Shown in pieces: positions 51,820-60,836 of a stretch of 64,000 nucleotides of DNA. Source of the DNA: an archaeon (GTDB lineage Archaea > Nanobdellota > Nanobdellia > Pacearchaeales > GW2011-AR1); contig JAIORZ010000002.1 in assembly GCA_021107855.1 (NCBI GenBank), positions 128,148 to 192,147 of the forward strand, in the 5' to 3' direction. A program made the position numbers and the translations under genes. The notes beneath the pieces were generated by a model that had not been told where the DNA came from, did not search any database, and saw nothing but the letters and a program-made list of their open reading frames with translations. The first letter of the stretch is position 1. Each line of letters opens with the position of its first letter.

Positions 51820-53709
51820 ATGAAAGAAAAATTTTACGTAACAACACCAATATACTACCCGAACGACGTCCCACACATAGGCCACGCCTACACAACGATA
51901 GCAGCGGACATCATAGCCAGATGGAACAAACTCCAAGGAAAAGAAGTTTTCTTCCTAACAGGGACCGACGACCACGGGAAAAAGATAGCGAATGCTGCAA
52001 AAAAAGCAGGAAAAACCCCAAAACAATTCACCGACGACCTAATCCCAGAATTCAAATCCGCATGGAAAAAATTAAACATAGACTACGACAAATTCATCAG
52101 AACAACAGACACAGACCACCAAAAAGTCGTCCAAAAAGTCCTACAAAAATGCTTCGACAAAGGCGACATCTACAAAGGAGAATACGAAGGACTCTATTGC
52201 ACAGAATGTGAAGCATACTATACGGAAAAAGATTTAGAAGACGGATGCTGCCCAATCCACAAAAAACCAATCGAAAACCTAAAAGAGGAAACCTACTTTT
52301 TCAAACTTTCAAACTACCAAGACAAACTTCTAAAATTCTACGAAGAAAACCCAAACTTCATCTCGCCAAAACACCGAAAACAAGAAATCATCAACAGAGT
52401 AAAAGAAGGGCTACGAGATTTAAGCATATCACGAACATCATTCGACTGGGGAGTCCCACTACCATTCGACAAATCCCACGTAGCATACGTTTGGTTCGAC
52501 GCACTCTTCAACTACTATTCCGCAACACAAAAAAAAGACAAAAAAAAGTTCTGGCCAACAGACCTCCACATAATCGGCAAAGACATCTTCTGGTTCCACA
52601 CGGTATACTGGCCGGCTTTCCTGATGTCAGCAGGAATCAAACTCCCAAAACAAGTCTTCGCACACGGCTGGTGGACATTCAACAAAGAAAAAATTTCAAA
52701 ATCACGAGGTAAAGTAATAGGAATCGACGAACTAATCAAAATAGCAGGAGTAGACTCAGCAAGATATTTCCTTTTTAGAGAAGCTTCATTCGGAGAAGAT
52801 GGAGATTTCTCTCGCAAATCCCTAATTGATAGGCATAATAATGAGTTAGCAGATAAACTTGGCAACTTAGTTTCGAGAGTCTCTGGGCTTATTGAAAAAA
52901 GTGGTTGCGAAGAAAGCAAAAAATGGAAACTTCCTAGAATTACATCAGAAGGCGAGGGATATGTAAATAAATATATCAAGAATTTAGAACTTCACAAAGC
53001 TCTAAATGCAATATTTATTTACATTGATGCAACAAACAAATGGATTCAAGAAAAAAAGCCATGGGGAATAAAAAATGAATCTGAAAAGAAAGCAGTTCTC
53101 TACAATCTAAAAAGAGAGATTCTAAAATTATCCAAACTCCTATCCCCCTTCATCCCAGACACAGCAGAAAAAATCCAAAAAATATTCAAAACCAACAAAA
53201 TCAAAAAAGCCCCAATCCTCTTCCAAAAAATAGAAACCCAAAAACCTAATAAACACCTAAATCAAACTATTTCAAAGGAAAGTGAAGCCAGAGAAAACCT
53301 TGGTTTTCTAGGCAAACAAATCCCAAACAAAACCATGGAGAATGTATCAACAATCCAATTCGAAGACTTCACAAAATTAGACCTCCGAGTCGCCCAAATC
53401 GAAAATGCAGAAAACATCGAAGGCGCCGACAAACTCTACAAACTCTCCCTAGACGTAGGCGAACTAGGAAAACGAACAATCTGCGCAGGAATAAAAGAGT
53501 TCTACAAAGCCGACGACCTCAAAGGAAAAAAAATCATAATCATCGCAAACCTAGCCCCACGAAAACTCCGAGGAATAGAATCCCAAGGAATGCTCCTAGC
53601 CGCTTCCAGCAAAGAAGGCTCACCAGAGTCATGCCCGTCGAGGGCCAAAAAAACACTTTCCCTAATTTCCCCAGACCAAGACATCGCGTCGGGAAGCACA
53701 GTAGGCTAA
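51820..53709 (+). CDS. metG: Methionyl-tRNA synthetase with C-terminal tRNA-binding domain
   Basis: 629 residues. HIGH-box PHIGHAYTT (about 12-20), TGTDDHGKKI, zinc-binding cysteines (CTECEAYY, CCPIHKKP), WWTFNKEKISKSRGKVI (KMSKS form, about 285-300), anticodon-binding helices, then an EMAP/Trbp111 tRNA-binding domain (LDLRVAQIENAENIEGADKL, about 515-600). The last 30 residues after the domain contain the interspersed repeat read in frame (SPESCPSRAK) and a tail, so the repeat has altered the natural C-terminus. Confidence 0.95.
   Translation: MKEKFYVTTPIYYPNDVPHIGHAYTTIAADIIARWNKLQGKEVFFLTGTDDHGKKIANAAKKAGKTPKQFTDDLIPEFKSAWKKLNIDYDKFIRTTDTDHQKVVQKVLQKCFDKGDIYKGEYEGLYCTECEAYYTEKDLEDGCCPIHKKPIENLKEETYFFKLSNYQDKLLKFYEENPNFISPKHRKQEIINRVKEGLRDLSISRTSFDWGVPLPFDKSHVAYVWFDALFNYYSATQKKDKKKFWPTDLHIIGKDIFWFHTVYWPAFLMSAGIKLPKQVFAHGWWTFNKEKISKSRGKVIGIDELIKIAGVDSARYFLFREASFGEDGDFSRKSLIDRHNNELADKLGNLVSRVSGLIEKSGCEESKKWKLPRITSEGEGYVNKYIKNLELHKALNAIFIYIDATNKWIQEKKPWGIKNESEKKAVLYNLKREILKLSKLLSPFIPDTAEKIQKIFKTNKIKKAPILFQKIETQKPNKHLNQTISKESEARENLGFLGKQIPNKTMENVSTIQFEDFTKLDLRVAQIENAENIEGADKLYKLSLDVGELGKRTICAGIKEFYKADDLKGKKIIIIANLAPRKLRGIESQGMLLAASSKEGSPESCPSRAKKTLSLISPDQDIASGSTVG
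53617..53646. repeat. Interspersed ~30-bp repeat, copy B (inside metG)
   Basis: GGCTCACCAGAGTCATGCCC continuing GTCGAGGGCC. Same plus-strand orientation as copy A, but read from the other strand by the gene. Matches copy A at all but about three bases. Confidence 0.7.
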
Positions 53710-54110
53710 AAAGAACAAACAGAATATTTTTTCACACTATCCGCAGGAATATAAAAAGAACCTTTCCCAATCCAATTCGCGTTATCAGGAAATTCGACAA
53801 ATAATTCAAGATTATCCCCCTTCTTCAAAGCAGTAGTTAAATCTCTCCCAAAAAGAAATCTGTCAATTTTCCAAACTCCCCCTTCAGCCCATCTATCCAA
53901 TCTTCCCTTTATTTCATCAGAATTAACAGAACAGCCAATTTCTTTTGTGGCAAAATCATAAACCCTAAATGGAACAACCGAATACTCTCCATTAAAACTA
54001 ATCCCAAAATCAGATTCAGCGTCAGGTATCTCTCCTCTTAAGTATAAATCAACAACGACATTATTAGCTCCCCAAAAAATTTTCTCACTAAGCTTACTCA
54101 TATCTCCCAT
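53706..54110 (-). CDS. Hypothetical protein, 134 residues
   Basis: Start at the ATG at 54110. Not recognised. A beta-rich soluble protein (NNVVVDLYLRGEIPDAESDF; YSVVPFRVYDFATKEIGCSV; NLELFVEFPDN) with single cysteines. Overlaps the convergent metG stop by 4 bases. Confidence 0.6.
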   Translation of the reverse strand: MGDMSKLSEKIFWGANNVVVDLYLRGEIPDAESDFGISFNGEYSVVPFRVYDFATKEIGCSVNSDEIKGRLDRWAEGGVWKIDRFLFGRDLTTALKKGDNLELFVEFPDNANWIGKGSFYIPADSVKKYSVCSF

Positions 54111-54165
54111 AAACAACAATAACATATCTTATTTATAAAAATAGTTATATCCCGATATACGCAAT

Positions 54166-54816
54166 TCATCCACTATTATTCAATTTCCCAACAATCTTCC
54201 CCAACCCATAAAAATCCCTAACAATAAAATCCGGCTCCTCCTCCTTAATCCTATCCAACGTAGAAAACGAACACTTATTATGAATAGCAACCGCAACGCA
54301 CCCAGCCTCCCGCGCGAACTCAATATCCGAAAACCTATCCCCAACATAAATAACCTCACACGGCTTCAACTTCATTTTCTTAAACAAAGCACTCATCATA
54401 TCATCCTTATGCTTAAACCTCTCCGCACCATAAACCTCCGTAAACAAACCCTCAATCCTCAATTTCTTTATAGAAGCTTTCAAAAAATCATCCCTAGAAT
54501 TAGAAATGACATACATCGGCATCCCTTCCCCCTTCATCTTCCAAAGCGGCTTCAAAGAAACACACGGACGAATCCCACCAGCGACAGCCATCTCAGTAAA
54601 ATACGTATAAAATTTATCACGAATCGCCTCAACATCCTTAACCTTCAAACCCAACATCTTAAGCATCCCCTTCATCTTAACCCCAAGCAAACTCATCAAC
54701 CTCTTCTCATCAAAATCATAACCAAATTCCTCAAGCGTCCTCACCAGCGAATTAAAAGCAATCATCCTAGCGTCGCTAATCGTCCCATCAAAATCAAAAA
54801 AAATCGTTTTAATCAT
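54166..54816 (-). CDS. HAD-superfamily phosphatase
   Basis: 216 residues. Motif I FFDFDGTISD (about 6-15), cap domain, motif II VISNSRDD (about 105), motif III Lys in ERFKHKDD and motif IV YVGDRFSDIEFAREAG (about 157-172). All catalytic motifs are present; a phosphoglycolate phosphatase-like or nucleotide phosphatase activity is plausible, substrate unknown. Divergent from the PIN-receiver gene. Confidence 0.92.
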   Translation of the reverse strand: MIKTIFFDFDGTISDARMIAFNSLVRTLEEFGYDFDEKRLMSLLGVKMKGMLKMLGLKVKDVEAIRDKFYTYFTEMAVAGGIRPCVSLKPLWKMKGEGMPMYVISNSRDDFLKASIKKLRIEGLFTEVYGAERFKHKDDMMSALFKKMKLKPCEVIYVGDRFSDIEFAREAGCVAVAIHNKCSFSTLDRIKEEEPDFIVRDFYGLGKIVGKLNNSG

Positions 54817-54875
54817 CCCAATAATACCATACTACACTAAATAAAACTTTTTATAAGAATTCCCCAAGTAACTAC

Positions 54876-55841
54876 ATGAACGGCAACCCAAGAATCAACT
54901 TCAACACCCTACTTAAAACATATAATGTAACAGTCTGGGACACCTGCGCGATTCTCCAATATCTCGATAAAACAAAAGACCCCGTAAAAGACCCCTCATT
55001 TATGGGAAAACTGGCAGAAAAAATAAAAGAAGGACACATATGTGTTATACCCCAAGCAATTATAAAAGAACTAGAAACACACAAGCCAATATATTTTACA
55101 GGACGGAAGAACAAAGAAAAACTAATAGAAACATACAACAACTTCTACCAAAAAAACCAACTCTATTTAGACGAGCAAAAAGTAGAAAAAGAGATTGCCA
55201 AGGAATCCATAAAATATGCCTGGCACAAAATATCCTACCCAGATTTAGCAGTCTTCGAACACGCAAAAATTTTCAGCGAGAAAAGAATCCCAACAGCAAT
55301 AATTTCAAACGACATGGGATTAAGTAAAGTCTGGAATGAATATGTAAAAGAAACCAGAACCCCAAACTCAATTCTAGGATTTCTCCCAAGACTAGAAGGA
55401 CTCCTTTTTGAATTATTCCAAAATAGGATGAAGAGAGGTAAGAATCACATATTAATAAACGACCGCGTAACAATATTAGACGACATAGAAAAATGGAGAA
55501 AAGTTACCACAAATAACCTATCCCATTATGGATGTAATAAAATAACCTACTTCAAAAACAAAAACAACATCATAGAAACATACCAATCAAATAATATCCA
55601 AACACCAAATATTGCCTTTTTGGATATAAATCTAAATCCAAAAGACCCTCAAAACAAAGAAGGACTAAGGGTCTGTCAATTCTTCAAAGAAACTATCCCA
55701 AACACAACAATAGTAGCAATGAGTTCCCTAGAAAACATAGCACAAGAAGCCAAAAAAAGCGGAGCAAATTTCATCATACAAAAAAAGAACTTCGTCCAAG
55801 ATTTCGACACATTTGTTCAACAATACACGGAAAGATTATGA
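54876..55841 (+). CDS. PIN-domain ribonuclease fused to a receiver domain
   Basis: 321 residues. Residues 15-165 look like a PIN nuclease: VWDTCAILQYLD with Asp22, VIPQAIIKELETHK (Glu about 65), YPDLAVFEHA (Asp123) and ISNDMGLSKVW (Asp146). Residues 190-321 resemble a two-component receiver: HILINDRVTILDD, phosphoacceptor-like Asp250 in IAFLDINLN, Ser283 in VAMSS and Lys303/304. One acid of the first DD pair is replaced by Arg. Four-base overlap with the next gene. A phospho-regulated RNase is an inference; the receiver may be unphosphorylated. Confidence 0.72.
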   Translation: MNGNPRINFNTLLKTYNVTVWDTCAILQYLDKTKDPVKDPSFMGKLAEKIKEGHICVIPQAIIKELETHKPIYFTGRKNKEKLIETYNNFYQKNQLYLDEQKVEKEIAKESIKYAWHKISYPDLAVFEHAKIFSEKRIPTAIISNDMGLSKVWNEYVKETRTPNSILGFLPRLEGLLFELFQNRMKRGKNHILINDRVTILDDIEKWRKVTTNNLSHYGCNKITYFKNKNNIIETYQSNNIQTPNIAFLDINLNPKDPQNKEGLRVCQFFKETIPNTTIVAMSSLENIAQEAKKSGANFIIQKKNFVQDFDTFVQQYTERL

Positions 55842-56308
55842 TAAACCTAATGAAGTATACCTACCTAATGCAAACAGACAAAATAGACAAAGAACTCACC
55901 CGCCTCTGGGAAAGATACCAAAAAATTCTAGACAACCCAAATTCAACATGGGAAGACACCAACGAAGCAAGAGCAATCCTCTTCATGACGGGAAATCTAT
56001 ACCTCGAACAAATCTCAACAGAAGCAATCGAAAAAAGACTAAAACATCTTGAAAAAGATTTCAGAATTATAGAATTTCTCCACATAATAGATTCTGAATC
56101 TCCACGATTAAAAGAACTAAGAACATGTCCCAAATTCAAAGAACTAGAAACATTCTACCGCATAATAAAAAAACACAAAAACAAACACACCAAAGGTAAA
56201 TTTTATCTAGACGAAGAAAGATTTATACAAAGATATAGAAAATTAAGTCCCGATAAAAAATCCAAAGTAGGATATAAAGGATATTTTGACAAACACTTTC
56301 TCGACTAA
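55838..56308 (+). CDS. Hypothetical helical protein coupled to the PIN-receiver gene
   Basis: 156 residues, charged and helical (TDKIDKELTRLWERYQKIL; EARAILFMTGNLYLEQIS; LKHLEKDFRIIEFLHI). Not recognised. ATGA overlap with the PIN-receiver gene suggests a partner or antitoxin-like function, not shown. Confidence 0.65.
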   Translation: MINLMKYTYLMQTDKIDKELTRLWERYQKILDNPNSTWEDTNEARAILFMTGNLYLEQISTEAIEKRLKHLEKDFRIIEFLHIIDSESPRLKELRTCPKFKELETFYRIIKKHKNKHTKGKFYLDEERFIQRYRKLSPDKKSKVGYKGYFDKHFLD

Positions 56309-58447
56309 CTAAGAATGCTTACTCCTCTTCAACAACTCCTTCAACCTCGCCGCATCCCCGCTCCTATCCTTAATCTCGCCAACAACATAAGTCGCATTCT
56401 CCCCAATCTCCTTCCCCTTCTTCACCTTCAAGTCCCGCAACAATTTCTTCCTCACAACATCCGACACAATAACCTTAGCAGAATCAATATCACTCATCCT
56501 CTTCGCAAAAGAAATCGTATTCCCAATACTCGTATATTTCAACTTATCCTTCTCTTTCGAAGCCACCAAATCCCCAGCATGAACTCCAACTCCAAAATCA
56601 ACCTTATCCTCAAACTTTTTATTATACACTTCCAATTTCTTGACAATTTTCATTCCACACCGAGTCGCCAAAATCTCATTCCCATAAGTCCGCGTAATAA
56701 GTGGGTTAAACACAACAAAAATATAATCCCCCCTCCAATCAATCACTCCCTTCCCTTTCGCATCATCAACAATTTTTCTCAAAGCCTCTCTCCCCGCATC
56801 GCCCAAATCCCCATGATTCTTAATCCCAACAGAAACAACACCAGACACTTGCTTCTCACCCTTCAAAACCAAAGCAGATTCCGCTTCCATCTTTTCCTTC
56901 CGAGTAAAATCAACCATCGTCTTATCCTCATGACTATAATTCTTCACATCAAGACCCTGAACCGCAGGCGATTTATGTGTAAAATTCAAACTATCATCCA
57001 TATGCGACTTAACCCCATTAGGAACCCCCTTCTTAACCTTCTTCCCAATATGCGCCCTAGCCCGATGCAATTTCGCCACCTTCCTCCTCCAGGGGAACTT
57101 ATTCGCAACCTTCATAATCTTAGCCTTCCACCCCTTAGCAAATTTAATAGTCCTCGTCTTCCTATATTTCATCAACAAAACCACCCCAACTCCCCCTAAA
57201 ATCAAAATCAAAAAAATATAAACAACAGGATATCTAAAAACCCCACCATTCCCAAAATCCTTAAGCGAAATCGCATTCCCTGTCAACAAAACCTGCCGAC
57301 TAATAGAAGTCTCCCCGTCATCAATCAGAACATCATACTCACCATTCGGCGCACCAACCTTGAACTTCCGAATTTCACCAGCCCCAATATTCAACTCCAA
57401 CGTTATTATCTCATCCCCAATAGTAACATCAATCGTCCTATCGTACAAAACATTCCCAACATTTCTCACACTCAAAATCGAATCCTCAAAATCGAACACA
57501 ACTTTCTGCAGACCTGCCATCTCAAATTCCCGAACCTCTTCCAAATCATCAAACGAGCCAACTATCCTCCAAACACCAACACTTGAATTCAAAGCAAAAT
57601 CAATAGCACTAAATTCCCCAGCCTGAACAATCGCATCAACCACATCACCATCCGGAGAAATAATTTTCAAAGAAACAAGTCCGCCCATTTCAACACCTGA
57701 CTGGTCAAAAGCCTCAATCCCAATCGTAAAATTTTCTCCAGGAGTAGCCACCACGTCGGACAAACTCATAATCAAAGAAGTCGCAATCTGATTCACCTCG
57801 TACGAAACGACACCCTCCCCAGAATTCAAAACACCATCCTTTCCAGAATCATAAGCACGAACCGTCAAAATATAGGTCCCAGCCTCTGCCGTTTCCGGAA
57901 TAACAAAACTCTCACTCACCTTTCCCTCTTCAATAGCCTTAGTAAAAGAACTAGCATTCAACCCCTCGACAAACCCATCCAACTCTACCCCATTCTTCTT
58001 AACAGCCTCAATATCAACACTAACACTCTCACCAGGATTATACGAAGTCCTATCCAAAGAAACACGAACAATCACATCATCACTTATATCAAAAATTTTA
58101 GTAGACGCGACATCCGACCCTAAAGACGAAACAACCTGACAACTCCCAATAATTCCCTTCAAATCCAGAATCTCCAAATCCTCTCTATCTAAAATCTTAT
58201 ACGGAATAGAATAACTCTGATCCTCATCAGCCGAAAAAGCCCGAGCCGAAATCCTCACCAAATTAATCGAACTATTCCCACAAACCAAATCAATATTCAA
58301 GTTCCCATTACTCGTCCCACGCAATCCCTCAACCTCAATATACAACCGGTCTCCCAAATTATAAACATCCATCGGCTCACTAATCGAAATATCCGCCAAG
58401 ACCCCATACCCCATCAGAACAACCAACAGCAACACTAACCTTCTCAT
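56309..58447 (-). CDS. Membrane receptor with Ig-like ectodomain and degenerate class III cyclase domain
   Basis: 712 residues from the ATG at 58447 (TATA at 58470-58479). Signal peptide VLLLVVLMGYGVLA, about 390 residues of Ig/big-like repeats (VRVSLDRTSYNPGESVSVDI; LIMSLSDVVATPGENFTIGI), membrane helix (VVYIFLILILGGVGVVLLM), basic linker, then a class III adenylate/guanylate cyclase-like domain (about 555-690): DYIFVVF, FGVGVHAGDLVA, KYTSIGNTISFAKRM, which parallel the cyclase block G-D-x-V-N-x-A-x-R-L. The first metal Asp and the Asn of the catalytic pair are changed (Gly-Asn-Thr-Ile-Ser), so catalysis is doubtful; nucleotide sensing is an alternative. Confidence 0.7.
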   Translation of the reverse strand: MRRLVLLLVVLMGYGVLADISISEPMDVYNLGDRLYIEVEGLRGTSNGNLNIDLVCGNSSINLVRISARAFSADEDQSYSIPYKILDREDLEILDLKGIIGSCQVVSSLGSDVASTKIFDISDDVIVRVSLDRTSYNPGESVSVDIEAVKKNGVELDGFVEGLNASSFTKAIEEGKVSESFVIPETAEAGTYILTVRAYDSGKDGVLNSGEGVVSYEVNQIATSLIMSLSDVVATPGENFTIGIEAFDQSGVEMGGLVSLKIISPDGDVVDAIVQAGEFSAIDFALNSSVGVWRIVGSFDDLEEVREFEMAGLQKVVFDFEDSILSVRNVGNVLYDRTIDVTIGDEIITLELNIGAGEIRKFKVGAPNGEYDVLIDDGETSISRQVLLTGNAISLKDFGNGGVFRYPVVYIFLILILGGVGVVLLMKYRKTRTIKFAKGWKAKIMKVANKFPWRRKVAKLHRARAHIGKKVKKGVPNGVKSHMDDSLNFTHKSPAVQGLDVKNYSHEDKTMVDFTRKEKMEAESALVLKGEKQVSGVVSVGIKNHGDLGDAGREALRKIVDDAKGKGVIDWRGDYIFVVFNPLITRTYGNEILATRCGMKIVKKLEVYNKKFEDKVDFGVGVHAGDLVASKEKDKLKYTSIGNTISFAKRMSDIDSAKVIVSDVVRKKLLRDLKVKKGKEIGENATYVVGEIKDRSGDAARLKELLKRSKHS

Positions 58448-58518
58448 ACCCAAAATACGCTCTCCTACTATATAAATATTATGAACAAATTTATAAATCT
58501 CCCGTTACTGTCTTTACC

Positions 58519-59637
58519 ATGACAAAAACAAAAGTCAATCCCTACGAAGTCCAAGGCGAAATCAACTACGACCGATTAATCAAAGAATTCGGCATAAAAA
58601 AAATCGACAAAGAACTTTTAACCCGAATCAAAAAAATCACAGGCGAAATCCACCCTTACCTAAGACGAGAAATCTTCTTCGCACACCGAGACCTCGAAAA
58701 ACTCCTAGACGCATACGAATCAGGACAAAAATTCTTCCTCTACACGGGGTGCGGACCATCAGGACCAATCCACCTAGGACACTACTCCGTCTGGAGCTTC
58801 GTAAAATGGCTACAAGACAAATTCGACGTCGAACTCTGGTTCCAATTCACAGACGATGAAAAATTCCTCTACCTAAAAAACAAAACATACGAAGAAATCC
58901 AAGATTGGACAAAACAAAACATGTTAGATGTAGCAGCACTAGGATTCAACCCAGAAAAAACCCACTTCCTAATCGACACAAAACACGCAGACATAATGTA
59001 TCCCGAAGCAATCAGGGTCGCAAAAAAAATAACATTCTCAACAATTAAAGCTTCATTCGGATTCACAGATTCAAACAACATTGGCTCAATCTTCTACACA
59101 GCAATGCAAACCGTCCCAATCTTTCTACCAAATGTCCTCAACAAAAAATCGGAATACTGCCTAATCCCACTAGCGATAGACCAAGACCCACACTTCCGAA
59201 TCTCCAGAGACGTAGTTCAAAAACTCGGTCACAAAAAACCCACAATCCTACACGCAAAATTCATGTCACCCCTAACAGGAGCCACCGGAAAATCAAGCAG
59301 CTCAAATTCCTCAAAAACAATCCTCATGACAGACTCCCCTTCCACAATCAAAACCAAAATCAACAAATACGCATTTTCAGGCGGACAAGAGACAACCGAA
59401 GAGCATCGGAAAAAAGGCGGAAACACAGAAACAGACGTCGCATGCCAATGGCTAAAATATTTTGAATGGGATGACGAAAAATTAGAAAAAATATACAAAG
59501 AATACTCCTCGGGCAAACTCCTCTCAGGGGAAGTTAAAGCAATTCTAATCGAGAAAATAAATGGAATATTGTCAGAACATCAAGAACGTAGAAAAGATGC
59601 AGAGAACCAATTAGATAAATTTATTTTTAAAAGTTAG
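58519..59637 (+). CDS. trpS: Tryptophanyl-tRNA synthetase, archaeal type
   Basis: 372 residues. HIGH-like PSGPIHLGHYSVW (about 80-92), LWFQFTDDEKFLY, GSIFYTAMQTVPIFLP, IDQDPHFRISRDV and LHAKFMSPLTGATGKSSSS. The last is the KMSKS-loop region with an Ser-rich variant. The N-terminal extension (VQGEINYDRLIKEFGIKKID) is normal for archaeal/eukaryotic TrpRS. Confidence 0.95.
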   Translation: MTKTKVNPYEVQGEINYDRLIKEFGIKKIDKELLTRIKKITGEIHPYLRREIFFAHRDLEKLLDAYESGQKFFLYTGCGPSGPIHLGHYSVWSFVKWLQDKFDVELWFQFTDDEKFLYLKNKTYEEIQDWTKQNMLDVAALGFNPEKTHFLIDTKHADIMYPEAIRVAKKITFSTIKASFGFTDSNNIGSIFYTAMQTVPIFLPNVLNKKSEYCLIPLAIDQDPHFRISRDVVQKLGHKKPTILHAKFMSPLTGATGKSSSSNSSKTILMTDSPSTIKTKINKYAFSGGQETTEEHRKKGGNTETDVACQWLKYFEWDDEKLEKIYKEYSSGKLLSGEVKAILIEKINGILSEHQERRKDAENQLDKFIFKS

Positions 59638-59642
59638 AATAA

Positions 59643-60008
59643 TTAATTACTAGGCGAAATATCTTTAAGCTTATTCGGCAAAACATACTGACCCTCATAC
59701 TTGATATTGTATTTTCTTCCTTTTGTTAATCCCTTAGGATTCCCCTCAATTGAAAAACAAGAATTCAAATCGTCCTGATTTTCTTTAAACATTAATATTT
59801 TATCAGGTCTATCCAAAGTAGCTCCCGCATAAAACAGATTCTGCTTCGTCCTTGTAGGTCCTTCTATAAAATAATCTAAAGCAGTAGCCACAGATATAAT
59901 TGCACCAAGGGCAAGAACACATTTAAACAACCCTCCCGTCTTCGGAGTTTCCTGAGTTCTACCAGATTGATATTCTACAGATTTTGGAATATCACTATAA
60001 TCTTTCAT
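59643..60008 (-). CDS. Hypothetical membrane protein, 121 residues
   Basis: Start at the ATG at 60008. One hydrophobic helix (LFKCVLALGAIISVATALDYF, about 27-47) and a beta-rich C-terminal region with a Gly/Lys motif (KGLTKGRKYNIKYEGQYV). Not recognised. Confidence 0.6.
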   Translation of the reverse strand: MKDYSDIPKSVEYQSGRTQETPKTGGLFKCVLALGAIISVATALDYFIEGPTRTKQNLFYAGATLDRPDKILMFKENQDDLNSCFSIEGNPKGLTKGRKYNIKYEGQYVLPNKLKDISPSN

Positions 60009-60052
60009 ACCAATCCCAACCATCCAAGATATATAAACCTTTCGTTTTGTAA

Positions 60053-60787
60053 CTATTCTGCCGTAACAACACTAGCCGGCCCCACCTGACTCTCCAAAAC
60101 CTCAATCCCCCCATCCCCAATCTTCATCCCAACAGCCTTCCTCTCATGAGCCGTCCTCCTCATCTTCGCAATCCGAACCGCCCTATCCCCAATCCCAGCA
60201 ACCCCAGACTCATAAAAAACACTAACCGAATCACTAAGAAATCTCAAAATATCCGTCTTCGTCCACTCACCATCCTGAGTCATACCCATCTCCCCTTCCA
60301 AACTCTCATCAACAAAAACCGTCGTCACCTTAAACCGCTTCATCAAACTCGACAACTCAAAAATCGTCTCACGAATCTTCCCCCCATCACTCAAATTCAA
60401 AGCCAAAACCGAAATCGGGTCAAAACAAATCCTCCTAACATGATTCTGCGCAATAATACTCGTCAACTCCTTCGTCAACTCATCAATCCCAGTCTGCGGC
60501 GAAAACCTCATAAATTTAATCTTCCCCTCCTCGCTCAACTTCGAAAAATCCCAACCATGCGCCATCCCATCATTCAAAGTCTCAACAATATCCGGCTCAA
60601 AACTACAATACAAACCATTCTCACTAAATTGCGTCACGCCATTCCAAAGAAACTGCAACAAAAAAGTACTCTTCCCTGAACCCGGACCGCCGACAATCAA
60701 ATTATCACTATTCCTCACAAACCCCCCGTTACAAAGCTTATCAAAACCAACAACTCCAGTCGGACACCGGTCAATTACATCACCCAT
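60053..60787 (-). CDS. RecA-superfamily ATPase, KaiC/GvpD-like
   Basis: 244 residues. ATP-binding start CPTGVVGFDKLCNGGFVRNS, Walker A VGGPGSGKSTFLLQF (about 33-47), Walker B ICFDPISVL (about 118) and TVFVDESLEG. Single RecA domain; the catalytic glutamates seen in KaiC (EExxE) are not obvious. KaiC-like archaeal proteins act in motility and signalling. Partner unknown. Confidence 0.85.
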   Translation of the reverse strand: MGDVIDRCPTGVVGFDKLCNGGFVRNSDNLIVGGPGSGKSTFLLQFLWNGVTQFSENGLYCSFEPDIVETLNDGMAHGWDFSKLSEEGKIKFMRFSPQTGIDELTKELTSIIAQNHVRRICFDPISVLALNLSDGGKIRETIFELSSLMKRFKVTTVFVDESLEGEMGMTQDGEWTKTDILRFLSDSVSVFYESGVAGIGDRAVRIAKMRRTAHERKAVGMKIGDGGIEVLESQVGPASVVTAE

Positions 60788-60836
60788 AACAAGACATAGT
60801 ATAAATCTTTATAAATTATCCTTTTCTTCCTCTTCT

